From positions 1 to 40,529 of the forward strand of contig OMOD01000124.1 of the NCBI GenBank assembly GCA_900290255.1: DNA of 40,529 bases. The letters run 5' to 3'. Origin of the DNA: Candidatus Sulfotelmatobacter kueseliae (GTDB lineage: Bacteria > Acidobacteriota > Terriglobia > Terriglobales > Acidobacteriaceae). The translations under genes were made by a program, and so were the position numbers. This document shows positions 18,001 through 25,672 of the stretch, in pieces. Each line of letters starts with the position of its first letter. Positions within the stretch are counted from its first letter, which is position 1. The notes under the pieces were generated by a model, which worked only from the letters and a program-made list of their open reading frames with translations, was not told where the DNA came from and did not search any database.

Positions 18001-18489
18001 GGTCTGAAATCCGCGCTGGGCGCCGCCCTGACCGTACGGCCTTCGGGTCGGAGGACTCGCCTCTTGGGTGCGCGACAGAAGCGTCAACTCGAAGTTCACC
18101 AGCGCGTTCTCATGGGAAGCGTCGATCACAACCTGCTGCGTGCTGTTCGCAAACGCGATCATCTGTACCTGCACCTTGTAGGTGCCATACGAGGGGACCG
18201 CCGCAGAATAGCTGCCGTCAACATCCGTCCAGGTAGAAATGTGTTCATTGGAGGATGCCAAAGTGACAATCACCGCGGCCCCTGGAATCGGCATGTTGCC
18301 GGACTTCACCATGCCGTGAATTGTCCCGGCTGTGGCTGGGCTGGGCTGGGATTGGGCGGGCTGAACCGTCGAGGGTTGAGTTTGAGCGTGGGCGCGATCC
18401 AGGGTAAGCAGAAGAAGCGCACTTAGAGAAAGACACCGAAAAACGGGCCTCACCCTTGTCATCGTCGACGATTTCACGGCCCTCAACAC
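15016..18489 (-). CDS. Oar-like TonB-dependent outer-membrane transporter with N-terminal CnaB-like domain
   Basis: A large (1157-residue) outer-membrane beta-barrel protein of the Oar/carboxypeptidase-regulatory type abundant in Acidobacteriota. A signal peptide (VFRCLSLSALLLLTLDRAHAQ) is followed by a CnaB-like regulatory domain (GTIHGMVKSGNMPIPGAAVIVTL ... VDGSYSAAVPSYGTYKVQV, split here) at about 55-130. Next come a glycine-rich stretch (MQGGGFGGGSGSGGPGGF), plug and barrel segments (SFGGSVGGPLNIPKIY, FFFVNFNGRH), and a terminal FRF typical of barrels recognised by Bam. A second Gly/Ala-rich run lies around 950-965. The start is a GTG at 18489; an ATG at 18462 keeps the same signal peptide. 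It probably imports large oligomers. It pairs with the VWA gene downstream. Confidence 0.9.
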   Translation of the reverse strand: MLRAVKSSTMTRVRPVFRCLSLSALLLLTLDRAHAQTQPSTVQPAQSQPSPATAGTIHGMVKSGNMPIPGAAVIVTLASSNEHISTWTDVDGSYSAAVPSYGTYKVQVQMIAFANSTQQVVIDASHENALVNFELTLLSRTQEASPPTRRPYGQGGAQRGFQTLSALQGVTDQQGGGNALSDVVPSGMPVPGMAPDSATESIAVSGNSSNPLNGMSGDELQQRINDARMQGGGFGGGSGSGGPGGFGGGGAGRPMVFGRRGFDINHPHGSIYYGIGDSALNAAPYALAGEPATNPAYVQNSFGGSVGGPLNIPKIYHGGSRTFFFVNFNGRHGENPFDQFSTVPTLLERQGNFSQTSYPGPNGQPVEIFDPATNTPFPNNTLPQINPIASGLLQYIPMPNLPGNYQNFHFVTSANNNSDDLNVRVNHTLGAAPAGGRRRGPGAPRNSLNFGFHYHGSGTSITNPFPSVGGSTSGRSFDVPVAYTRSIGKLTNTVRFDFNRSRTRTQNLYAFNDDIATTLGVTGVSANPFDWGLPNLSFTNFASLQDVNPQLLRNQTYTFTDNVVWIHGKHTWRWGGDFRRVQLNTETSSNARGSFTFTGYNTSEFTASQPGQPAQQVSGTGYDFADFLLGYPQQTSEQFLDFENGDHFRGNFWDLYVQDEWKMRGNLTLNLGVRYEYVSPFTEINNRLVNLDLSPGVLVQTPGLPLQVTPIQPGQVGPYSGNLPASLVRPDRKALAPRVGFAWKPFSNTVVRGGYGVNYNTGAYQGIVQQLAFQPPFSTTQTPIQPLVEDNGGVLTPTAGTLTLQNGFPASSTSGITNNYAVNPNYRLGYVQIRNFDIQQQLRPTLLLNIDYTGTKGTNLDILEAPNRTPTGLLIPNVQAFIYENYVGDSEANAGSIRVRKRLSNGFSVGGIYTFSKSIDDASSIGAGATSGANTPGLGAGGTAAGGGGGSASGGGASSVAQNALDLSAERGLSSFNQTQKFTADYLWELPFGHDKRWLTGNTPLRAIFGDWQWSGDWTIASGLPFTPRLLGDAAEVNRGTNGTLRPDVAPGQSIRISNPSMAKWFNTAAFTLPAGPYGDARRNSIIGPGSQVFDMAFTKIIPLKESRMLELRAQATNIFNIPNYSSIDTTYNSPTFGRVTAVGAMRQITMTARFRF

Positions 18490-18688
18490 CTTTACCCCTG
18501 TGATGGGATGATAGCCCGGCCGGTTCGAGAAAATTGTAGATTTTTGTCTATTGTTGTCGAACTGCGGGTTGGAATGGGCGGCGACAAAACTCGTCGAGTA
18601 AAGATTCGTAAAACCGGCAGAACTTTCACAACTCCGGAGCGATAATGTGGTTCATACGATCAGCCCAACTGAAGGCTTAGGAGGAACC

Positions 18689-19177
18689 ATGTTGAAACAG
18701 AGTTTGCTCGCGCTGGCGCTGGCCGGCGTCGTTTGTACCGTGACGGCTTCGGCTGTCGCCCAAAACAATGGAAGCAACGACCAGCAGTCTGCACCGGCAG
18801 GCGCGCCGTCCGAACAGTGGCACGGGCACCATCATTTGGATCCGGAGCAGCGGGCGGAGATGTTGAATAAGCAGCTGAAGCTCACTTCGGACCAGCAGTC
18901 GAAGGTGCTGGAAATACTGAAGTCGGAACAATCGCAAATGGAAAAGCTGCGATCGGATTCCTCGCTTTCGCAGGACGACCGCTGGCCAAAGATGATGGAG
19001 ATCCGCAAGTCGACCAACGATCAGATCCGCGCTCTTCTCGACCCCGACCAGCAAAAGAAGTGGGATGCAATGCAAAGCAGGCGTGAACAGGGGCAGGGTC
19101 ACCACGAAGGACAAGGCACGGGACAAGGCACGGGACAAGGTACGGGCGCCGCCCCGGATTCCTCCGAGCAGAAATAA
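18689..19177 (+). CDS. Spy/CpxP-like periplasmic protein (LTxxQ family)
   Basis: A 162-residue exported protein. The signal peptide is LLALALAGVVCTVTASAVAQ. The mature part has a His-rich stretch (WHGHHHLDPEQ) followed by two LTxxQ-type motifs, LTSDQQSKVLEIL and LLDPDQQKKWDAM, as in Spy/CpxP-like periplasmic chaperones and envelope-stress sensors. The C-terminus is a Gly/Gln/Thr repeat from three 12-bp tandem DNA repeats. The ATG at 18689 has an AGGAGGA ribosome-binding site, better than the GTG at 18647. Upstream, GATAAT (18641-18646) and a GAACTT (18620-18625) are possible promoter elements; GAACTT also resembles the -35 of envelope-stress sigma factors, although the -10 does not. It is divergent from the TonB transporter. 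Confidence 0.85.
   Translation: MLKQSLLALALAGVVCTVTASAVAQNNGSNDQQSAPAGAPSEQWHGHHHLDPEQRAEMLNKQLKLTSDQQSKVLEILKSEQSQMEKLRSDSSLSQDDRWPKMMEIRKSTNDQIRALLDPDQQKKWDAMQSRREQGQGHHEGQGTGQGTGQGTGAAPDSSEQK
19109..19144 (+). repeat. Three 12-bp tandem repeats in the Spy-like gene
   Basis: Units GGACAAGGCACG, GGACAAGGCACG and GGACAAGGTACG lie end to end, encoding a Gly-Gln-Gly-Thr-type tail (GQGTGQGTGQGTG). The repeat is in frame, so changes in copy number would lengthen or shorten the protein tail without breaking it. Confidence 0.9.
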
Positions 19178-19355
19178 CAGCCCGTTCTATTGGCGCCGCG
19201 GCGAAATCAACTCCGGGATTGCCGGCGCAGTCGGCATCCGTTTCAGAATAAATGCCGGCTCTCTGGGGTTTCAAAGTGGGGCGACATTCCACGGGCTCAC
19301 GATCGACGGGCGAAAAGTCGCGTGTTAAAATCCTCCTTGAACCCTGGTGGACCCA

Positions 19356-19372
19356 CGCCGACGACGTCGGCG
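19356..19372. other. Perfect hairpin upstream of tRNA-Val
   Basis: CGCCGAC-gac-GTCGGCG is a perfect 7-bp stem with a 3-base loop, 27 bases before the tRNA. A TAAAAT at 19326-19331 upstream could be its -10 element, though no good -35 is visible, so the hairpin may lie in the tRNA leader. Confidence 0.35.
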
Positions 19373-19398
19373 ACTGCAAGTGTGTGAAAGCACAATGT

Positions 19399-19476
19399 AG
19401 GCCCGTAGCTCAGTTGGTCTAGAGCGCTTCCTTGACACGGAAGAGGTCGATGGTTCGAATCCATTCGGGCCTACCA
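19399..19476 (+). tRNA. tRNA-Val (GAC anticodon)
   Basis: The acceptor stem AGGCCCG (19399-19405) pairs perfectly with CGGGCCT (19466-19472), followed by A and an encoded CCA. The D arm is AGCTC-AGTTGGTCT-AGAGC. The anticodon stem CTTCC pairs with GGAAG around the loop TTGACAC, giving anticodon GAC (19434-19436), which reads GUC valine codons. The T-arm loop GGTTCGAATCC is standard. The genome encodes the 3' CCA here, even though cca lies nearby. The 19178-19398 gap upstream holds no gene. Confidence 0.97.
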
Positions 19477-19563
19477 TTATCTCTGTAAATCACCAGTCGC
19501 CAGCGGCAAATCTTCCTCGAGTCGGCTCAAGTCCTCAGCATTGGTATTGAAGCAATAACCGTT

Positions 19564-21271
19564 ATGAGCCAAGTTTGCACTTTACCGCAGCTCTCAGAAA
19601 ACGACTTCGACCAGAAGTTCAGCGAGCGCCACCTTGTTCATAAGGTGATATCGAAATGGGCCACGGAGAGGCCCGACCGTCTCGCAATCATCAGCGCTGA
19701 TACTGGCCAGGGCACGACATGGACCGAACTGGAAGCCGCCACGCTTGGCGTAGCTGCTCACCTGCTTGAGCTTGGATATAAGAAGGGTGATTGTCTGGTC
19801 ACCGCCCTGCCGCTGACCACCGAGCACATCATTCTGGAGTATGCCTGTTTCCGGATCGGCGTGATTTTCGCACCTCTCGACCTCCGGCTGTCAGCCCCGG
19901 AAATGATTCGCAGCATCCGGCAAGTTCAACCGAAGGGATTTGCCTTCCCGGGAGTTACTCCCCTCGGAGATTTTCGTGAAGTGGGCAGGGCCATAGGGAG
20001 AGAGTGCCCGTTCGTGGAGCACAAGATTCAGTTTTCTCCCCGGGAAGAGACCATTCCCGGAGCCACGGCAGCCGCAGATCTTTTCGCGCGAGCTTCAGAG
20101 CTGAGAACTGGAAGTGAAGAGCGCGTGTCCTGCGAGCAGAGCGAGAACGATGCTGCACTGATCATTTTCACCACGGGTTCGACGGGATCACCCAAACCGG
20201 CTCTCTTATCTCACCGGAATATCACTTCTCAGAATATGTGCATCAGCCAGGCATTCTTCGGCGGCGATTCCGGCATGAAGACGCTGGTGAATCTGCCTCC
20301 CTCCCACGTTGGCTGCCAGACGGAACTTCTGATGGGTACTTTCTTTGGCGGTGGGACCGCCGTCATTCTGGCGAGTTTTGACCCGGTGCGCTCTCTCAAA
20401 GCAATTCAGGAGTACAAGATCGAGATCGTCGGGCAGATCCCAGCCATGTTTGAATTCGAGTGGCGGGTAAAAACCTACGATGAGTTTGATTTGTCCAGTC
20501 TGAAGCTGGTCGCGTATGGGGGACAGCAAGTCTCTGAGGCATTCGTCGCGAAAATGTCAACCATGGCGCCTTGGGTCGCTACCGGCTTGGGACTGACCGA
20601 AGCGGCCGGGTTCTGCACTTATGAGTCACAACCTCGGGAAACAGCACGCCAATGCGCCGTGAGTCTGGGCTTAGATATGCCGGTGTATCCGTTTTCGATC
20701 CGCCGGGAGATGCGCGGCGATGGCTTTGCGGGCGACGAGTTGACCGCCGGAGAAACTGGCCATATATGTTTCCGCGGCGCGCAGACATTTCTGGGATATC
20801 TCAACGACCCCGCCTCGACCGCCAATACCATCTCCAAAGACGGATTCCTTATATACCGGAGACCTCGGGTACAAGGATGCGAATGGCCTCCATTTATCAG
20901 GGCGGGCGAAATGGGTCATCAAACCGGCTGGATACCAGGTGTTTCCGGTCGATGTCGAGGCTCATATCTGTGCGCTCGCCGATAAAGTTGCCTCTTGTGC
21001 GGTGGCAGGCGTCGACCATAAGGTCCTTTCGGAGGCGATTGTGGCCTTCGTGGAGAAGAAGCCCGGCGCTGAGCTCTCCGTTCCCATTCCCATGCTGGAG
21101 AAACACGCGCGTTCGCTCGCTTCCTACATGCGCCCCCGGCATTACGTACTCCTGGAATCCGGGGGGATGCCTCTCAACCGGGCCGCCAAAGCCGACTATG
21201 TTCGCTTGGCCGAGATGGTCAAAACAGAAGTCGGGATTCTGCGCGCAAAGGGGAAGTGGGACCGCGCATAG
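19564..21271 (+). pseudogene. AMP-dependent synthetase/ligase (ANL family), frameshifted
   Basis: This encodes an adenylating enzyme that would activate a carboxylic acid, probably fatty or aryl, as the acyl-AMP before forming a thioester. The first frame (19564-20985) contains the P-loop-like motif FTTGSTGSPKPALLSH (from about residue 200), GQIPAMFEF, and GLGLTEAAG. It then diverges: the expected YTGDLGYKDANGLHLSGRAK is read only in the next frame, whose open reading frame runs to 21271 with VFPVDVEAHI. The switch is at 20849-20852, where one extra T in a CTT run restores a good protein if removed (GFLYTG). This is either a real frameshift or a sequencing/assembly indel. Without it the protein would be about 568 residues. 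Confidence 0.85.
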
Positions 21272-21279
21272 GTTGCTGG

Positions 21280-22359
21280 CTAAGGCCTAGGGGCCGGCGC
21301 CGTCAACAGATCAACGAACATTTTGTAGAACTTTGCCGTATCGAGATCGACCTGGACTTCGACCGGCGGCCCGATGATCTGGGGCTTATCCTGCTCGGTC
21401 CAACTCAATGTGCTGCCGTAGTTGGCGCCGCGGCTCAGATCCGCGTCGAGATAGCGTGCTTCTCTGGCCGTGATCAGACTCGGATCCAGCCAGGCCACGG
21501 CGGCCAGTTCGTCCCACAGATAGTTGTACTGGCCACGAAGCCGCGCATACCTGCCGACATACTGTGCCACCGGAGAATTGCCGGCCCTGACGTGATCAAT
21601 CAACTCCTGGGTCAGGCGCGTCTTTAGGGAAATGTCCACCGTGGTGCAGACAATCCTTTTCCATGGTGACGTAAGCACGATGTGCGCCGCTTCCGGATCG
21701 AACCACAGATTGAACTCGTGCCTCGGCGCGTTCACAAACTCAGGGTCGTCCGTCTTCGGATTCAGACTGGCTCCCATGAACACCAGCTCTTTTGCCAGGG
21801 CCGCAAATTCCGGATCCAGCGAGATGGCCAGCGCCAGGTTAGTCATCGGCGCGCCTTCGTAGATGGTGATCTCGTGCGGATATTTGCGAACCATGCGCAC
21901 CAGAAAATGCGCGGCGTCTTCGTCGAGCGGCTTGGTCGTGGGCTTGCCCTCGGGCATCTCCCCCAACTGATCCGCCGGGTGATAGCCGCTTGGAGTCCAG
22001 GCTCCCACCCACGGAACGGAGCCGTATTGCTTCTCCCACAATTCCGTCTCTACTTGCCGCCGCACCAGCGGATACTCCGCTCCCGGCACAACCGGGATAT
22101 CAGTCCGCCCGATGATTTCGAGCGTGCGCAAGGTATGGGCGACTTCCTCTTTCAGCCAGGCATCACCCGTCACCACGGTGATGCCGAGAACTTCCGTCTG
22201 CAGAGATTGGATCAACAGCAGAATAGCTTGTTGAGCGGTTCCCGCCGGCCCGGCTGCATCCTCATCAATGATGACCTTACGTTTCGTAGAAGGCTGGCAC
22301 CAACATGGGAGGCACACTCCCAGCAGCACGAACGCGAGCCATGTGCGTACACACCTCAT
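21280..22359 (-). CDS. Secreted nucleoside-hydrolase-like protein
   Basis: A 359-residue protein related to the inosine-uridine nucleoside hydrolases. A signal peptide (TWLAFVLLGVCLPCWC) precedes KVIIDEDAAGPAGTAQQAILLL. The usual DxDxxxDD calcium-site motif is changed: Asp32 and Asp34 remain but the later Asp pair is Pro38-Ala39. The mid-chain EFNLWFDPEAA and the C-terminal YNYLWDELAAVAWLDP match nucleoside-hydrolase landmarks. The ATG at 22359 has an AGGGGG ribosome-binding site. An in-frame start at 22404 would place 15 residues before the signal peptide and is less likely. Its substrate is unknown. It is convergent with the ligase gene. Confidence 0.82.
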   Translation of the reverse strand: MRCVRTWLAFVLLGVCLPCWCQPSTKRKVIIDEDAAGPAGTAQQAILLLIQSLQTEVLGITVVTGDAWLKEEVAHTLRTLEIIGRTDIPVVPGAEYPLVRRQVETELWEKQYGSVPWVGAWTPSGYHPADQLGEMPEGKPTTKPLDEDAAHFLVRMVRKYPHEITIYEGAPMTNLALAISLDPEFAALAKELVFMGASLNPKTDDPEFVNAPRHEFNLWFDPEAAHIVLTSPWKRIVCTTVDISLKTRLTQELIDHVRAGNSPVAQYVGRYARLRGQYNYLWDELAAVAWLDPSLITAREARYLDADLSRGANYGSTLSWTEQDKPQIIGPPVEVQVDLDTAKFYKMFVDLLTAPAPRP

Positions 22360-22592
22360 GTTTCCCCCTGGGGCAAACACCGATTCCCTGCCCGGATGAA
22401 GCATTGCATTCTAGTGCTTAGGCTGGGAGGGCGCCAGCGCTTTCTCCTAATGTTCAGGTTTCAGCTTATCCCGAAGAAGCGCAGGGTGTGGTCAAGCTCC
22501 CTCCGGGTCTCGTTCTGTGCTCCGCTTTGCGCTGTGTTACACTTTTGGATTCATACTGAAAAACTTTTTTGCCCGGCAGTTGCAATTCACGC

Positions 22593-22871
22593 ATGCTTCT
22601 TTCCAAAGAATATGTGGGCTACTTGGCCCGCGAAGTCACCAAGAAACTGATTGCTGGCAAGCTCATCGAGACTGCGGCGGTTCCCGCGGTCACCGAGCGC
22701 GTACACGCCGCTCTGCTCGACGAACTCACGCTGGAGGATCGCATTAACGACGAAGTCCGCGTCATCCTCGAAGCCTATTCCGACGAAATGCAGAAGACCG
22801 GCGCCAACTACCAGGAAATGTTCCGCAAAGTGAAGACCGAACTCGTGCGCAAGTACAAGGCGGTGCTGTGA
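22593..22871 (+). CDS. DUF507 family protein, first of a tandem pair
   Basis: A 92-residue protein of unknown function (DUF507 family). It is mostly predicted helical: LLSKEYVGYLAREVTKKLIA, VHAALLDELTLEDRINDEV, YQEMFRKVKTELVRKYK. No enzymatic motif is visible. The ATG at 22593 directly precedes the conserved start; a TTG-type start at 22569 would add an unlikely 8-residue leader. Its TGA overlaps the GTG start of a second DUF507 gene by 4 bases. The pair precedes queG on the same strand. Confidence 0.85.
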   Translation: MLLSKEYVGYLAREVTKKLIAGKLIETAAVPAVTERVHAALLDELTLEDRINDEVRVILEAYSDEMQKTGANYQEMFRKVKTELVRKYKAVL

Positions 22872-23143
22872 GGCTGAGCCACGACAAAGTCAACGTCCTG
22901 GCCCGCGCCGTCTCCGACGTGCTCAAGCAAATGGACGAAGTCGAGTTCATCGAAGACCCCAACACCATCCGCCAGGGAACCCGCAAGATTCTCGAAGACC
23001 TGCTCAACCAGGAAGCAAGAATCGACCTCGCCGCCCGCCAGAAAATCGAGAGCCAGAAGCGAACCATCCTCGAAGGTTCGCAGGAGTGGGACATCCTCTA
23101 CCGGAAGTACTACAACGAGGAAGTCAAGAAGCTCGGCGCGTAA
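22868..23143 (+). CDS. DUF507 family protein, second of a tandem pair
   Basis: A 91-residue paralogue-like partner of the preceding gene, starting at a GTG that overlaps its stop (GTGA). Residues MRLSHDKVNVLARAVSDVLK and NTIRQGTRKILEDLLNQEAR repeat the pattern of the first gene (a short beta/helix start, then an acidic helical body). The end is KYYNEEVKKLGA. Two small DUF507 proteins translated in a fixed ratio suggests a heterodimer; that is inference. queG follows after 34 bases, with its GTG preceded by AGAGG. Confidence 0.85.
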   Translation: MRLSHDKVNVLARAVSDVLKQMDEVEFIEDPNTIRQGTRKILEDLLNQEARIDLAARQKIESQKRTILEGSQEWDILYRKYYNEEVKKLGA

Positions 23144-23177
23144 GGATTCGGTCTAAGCTCCGCTCGCAGAGGACACC

Positions 23178-24275
23178 GTGGCCAGTCAGATTAGCGACGT
23201 AAAAGCCATTGTTCAGCGTGCGGCCGAGCAGTGCGGCTTCGACGTCTGCGGCATCGCTCCGGCTGCGGATCTGCCTGAACTTCAGCATTTCTCTGCCTGG
23301 ATCGCCGCGGGCCGCGCCGGCGAGATGGCATACATGTCGTCTCGTGACGAACGTGGTGAATTGAAGCGCGCTTCGCTCTCACGGGCCGCACCTTGGGCAC
23401 GAAGCGTAGTCGTTTGTGCCATCAACTACAACACGGGGCATCCTTACTCAACCCAAATGCAAGACCCGAACCGGGGATGGATCTCCCGTTATGCCTGGAG
23501 CCGCGAAGACTACCACGACGCCGTCTTGCGCCGTCTCAAGCGAGTGGAAGAAGTGCTGCAAAACGACCTGTGGAGCGGCGGGCGCCCTCGCCCGTCGGAC
23601 CTCACTACCCGCTGCTACGCTGACACCGGCCCCATCGTCGAACGCGTCTTCGCGAAATACGCCGGTGTGGGATGGATCGGCAAGAACACCTGCATCATCA
23701 ACCAGAAAAAAGGTTCGTGGCTTTTCCTGGGAGTGATTCTCACCTCGCTTGAGCTGGAGCCCGACTTGCCCGCGCCCGACCGCTGCGGCACCTGCACCCG
23801 CTGCATTGCAGCCTGCCCGACGGACGCGATCATCGCGCCCTACCAACTTGATTCGAACAAGTGCATTTCCTATCTGACGATCGAGAAGCGCGGATCAATC
23901 CCGGAAGACCTGCGCGCCGGTATGGGCCGTCACATTTTCGGCTGCGACATCTGCCAGGATGTTTGTCCCTGGAATCGCAAAGCCCCGGTCTCAACCGCGC
24001 CTGAATTCGAGCCACGCCCCGGCTTCGTGAATCCGGCGCTCGCCTGGCTTGCTGAAATGTCAGCCGACGAATTTCGCGCGGTCTTTCGTGGATCGCCCGT
24101 CCGGCGGGCAAAGCGCACCGGCCTGCGCCGCAATGCTGCCATTGCCATGGGCAACAGCGGCAACCCGGAATTCCTTCCGTTGCTCGAGAAATTGGCCGAC
24201 GACGAAGAACAATCCGTGGCTGAAAGTGCCCGCTGGGCCAGGGCGCGGCTGCTGGAGCGCGACGAGGCGGGGTAA
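23178..24275 (+). CDS. queG: Epoxyqueuosine reductase QueG
   Basis: QueG performs the last step of queuosine synthesis, reducing epoxyqueuosine in tRNA to queuosine, using cobalamin and two [4Fe-4S] clusters. The 365-residue protein has the N-terminal substrate/cobalamin region (CGFDVCGIAP, YMSSRDERGELKRAS), GVGWIGKNTCII, and the two ferredoxin-like clusters CGTCTRCIAACPTDAI and CDICQDVCPWN. The C-terminal HEAT-like helices (RRNAAIAMGNSGNPEFLPLL) contact tRNA. The start is a GTG at 23178 with AGAGG upstream. It follows the DUF507 pair on the same strand and may be in the same transcript, although no functional link is known. Confidence 0.95.
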   Translation: MASQISDVKAIVQRAAEQCGFDVCGIAPAADLPELQHFSAWIAAGRAGEMAYMSSRDERGELKRASLSRAAPWARSVVVCAINYNTGHPYSTQMQDPNRGWISRYAWSREDYHDAVLRRLKRVEEVLQNDLWSGGRPRPSDLTTRCYADTGPIVERVFAKYAGVGWIGKNTCIINQKKGSWLFLGVILTSLELEPDLPAPDRCGTCTRCIAACPTDAIIAPYQLDSNKCISYLTIEKRGSIPEDLRAGMGRHIFGCDICQDVCPWNRKAPVSTAPEFEPRPGFVNPALAWLAEMSADEFRAVFRGSPVRRAKRTGLRRNAAIAMGNSGNPEFLPLLEKLADDEEQSVAESARWARARLLERDEAG

Positions 24276-24302
24276 GTCTGGAAGGTCTGAGCCGAATTCG
24301 GC

Positions 24303-25547
24303 CTACGGGTCGAGAGAGGTAGGTGCCGGGATCGCCCTTTGTTTCCAGTCCAGCCGAAGACCGCCTGACTTTTCCACGTCCCGGCTAAGTGCAACGTCGG
24401 TTTGGTACCAGCGACTCTCCTGATCCCGGTACGTGAGGGGTACTGTCACCGTTTCAATCCCTTCCTCAACCATGAAGCTGGCTAGCGCGGCCCCGAATGT
24501 GCCACCCAGCCGCGCCTGAATGAAGGCGGGATAAAACGCCTCGTCGTCGGCCTGAGTGAGCCTTTCCGTATGACCACCTTGGAACACGAGTGTCGCCCGG
24601 CTGCCTAATGCGACGTTCGAGACTGAGACATCATATGCCGGTGTACCGTCGTTCATCACTGCCAATCCCTTATAGCCCAAATGATGCTTGAGAACGCCAG
24701 CGCCGTATCGCTTCGGGACCACGAGGGGGCGCCGTGCTGGCAAGCCGGGGGTAACGGCGCACGCCGTTGAATCAACCGTGGGATAGATCTTGAGAGTTAC
24801 GCCTCCTCTAGGCAGGGGATGACCCTCCATGGTGTGCTGCTCGACGCGCTCAGTGGATCCGTCGAGGAAACGGATCGTGATCGCATACGGCGGCTGGTTT
24901 ACTGCGTATGAGCCGCCTTCGAAGAAACTAACTACATGGCCGACGACACCAACGTACTCACCATTCTCACCAACACGAAATCCCAGAGGCACTCGCTCTC
25001 CCGGGGCCAGACTCGCCATTCCAATTAGCCAAAGTCTCAAGCCGTGCCGCGACTCGATGGGATCAAACCGTATGCCCCTAGCAAACCTTGGGCCGCAATT
25101 ACGAATGGAGAGACTCAGCGGGGTGTGTGAGTGAACCTCACCGGGTCCCTCGATGGAGAACCATCCCGTAACAGTGCCCCCGTTCGCGATCCCCGTGGCC
25201 GGTGCCGCTGGGAATGGCTGTTCGGGCTGTGGAGGCTGCAGCAGTTTCTTCGCGGGGTCATACAAAAGGAGGACCGAGCCAACCGCGAGGACCGTGACAG
25301 TGAGAGTTAAGGATGAGGGCGCAGAGGCAAACTGTAGAAAGGCAGAATGCATGTAATCTCTGGTGGCGTCCAGACTCGACAGCAAATCCACAACCAGCCG
25401 AATTCCGCCCCAGAATTCCAGGACAACCCCAACGAGCCTTCGCAATTTGACCATCACGGACAGCTCCGCCTCACGCTGGAGGGCGCTAGCGCCTCGAGCA
25501 TACGGCAACGCAGCGACCTCGCGCCACCATTCGCCTCCTTCGTCCAT
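24303..25547 (-). CDS. Unknown membrane-anchored protein
   Basis: A protein I do not recognise. From the ATG at 25547 it is 414 residues; a second ATG at 25454 gives 383 residues. Two hydrophobic segments lie near the N-terminus (VLEFWGGIRLVVDLL and LTLTVTVLAVGSVLLLY), followed by a Pro-rich linker (PPQPEQPFPAAP) and a mostly beta-rich remainder of about 270 residues (WFSIEGPGEVHSHTPLSLSI). It may be anchored in the inner membrane with a large domain outside it. The longer start has a reasonable RBS (AGAGGG), but its first 31 residues include PYARGASALQREAEL, which looks like translated non-coding sequence, so 25454 is equally plausible. It is convergent with queG and divergent from the next gene. 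Confidence 0.65.
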   Translation of the reverse strand: MDEGGEWWREVAALPYARGASALQREAELSVMVKLRRLVGVVLEFWGGIRLVVDLLSSLDATRDYMHSAFLQFASAPSSLTLTVTVLAVGSVLLLYDPAKKLLQPPQPEQPFPAAPATGIANGGTVTGWFSIEGPGEVHSHTPLSLSIRNCGPRFARGIRFDPIESRHGLRLWLIGMASLAPGERVPLGFRVGENGEYVGVVGHVVSFFEGGSYAVNQPPYAITIRFLDGSTERVEQHTMEGHPLPRGGVTLKIYPTVDSTACAVTPGLPARRPLVVPKRYGAGVLKHHLGYKGLAVMNDGTPAYDVSVSNVALGSRATLVFQGGHTERLTQADDEAFYPAFIQARLGGTFGAALASFMVEEGIETVTVPLTYRDQESRWYQTDVALSRDVEKSGGLRLDWKQRAIPAPTSLDP

Positions 25548-25672
25548 TCCGCCCTCTTTTCTACCCTGATTCTTCTGGACTTCCGTAACTGGTTTTTCCG
25601 GTTGTCCGCAACTATTCTTTCGTTAAGGGGTTCTAAACAGAGAGGTTAAGCTAGGAATCGTCTGGGGTGACT

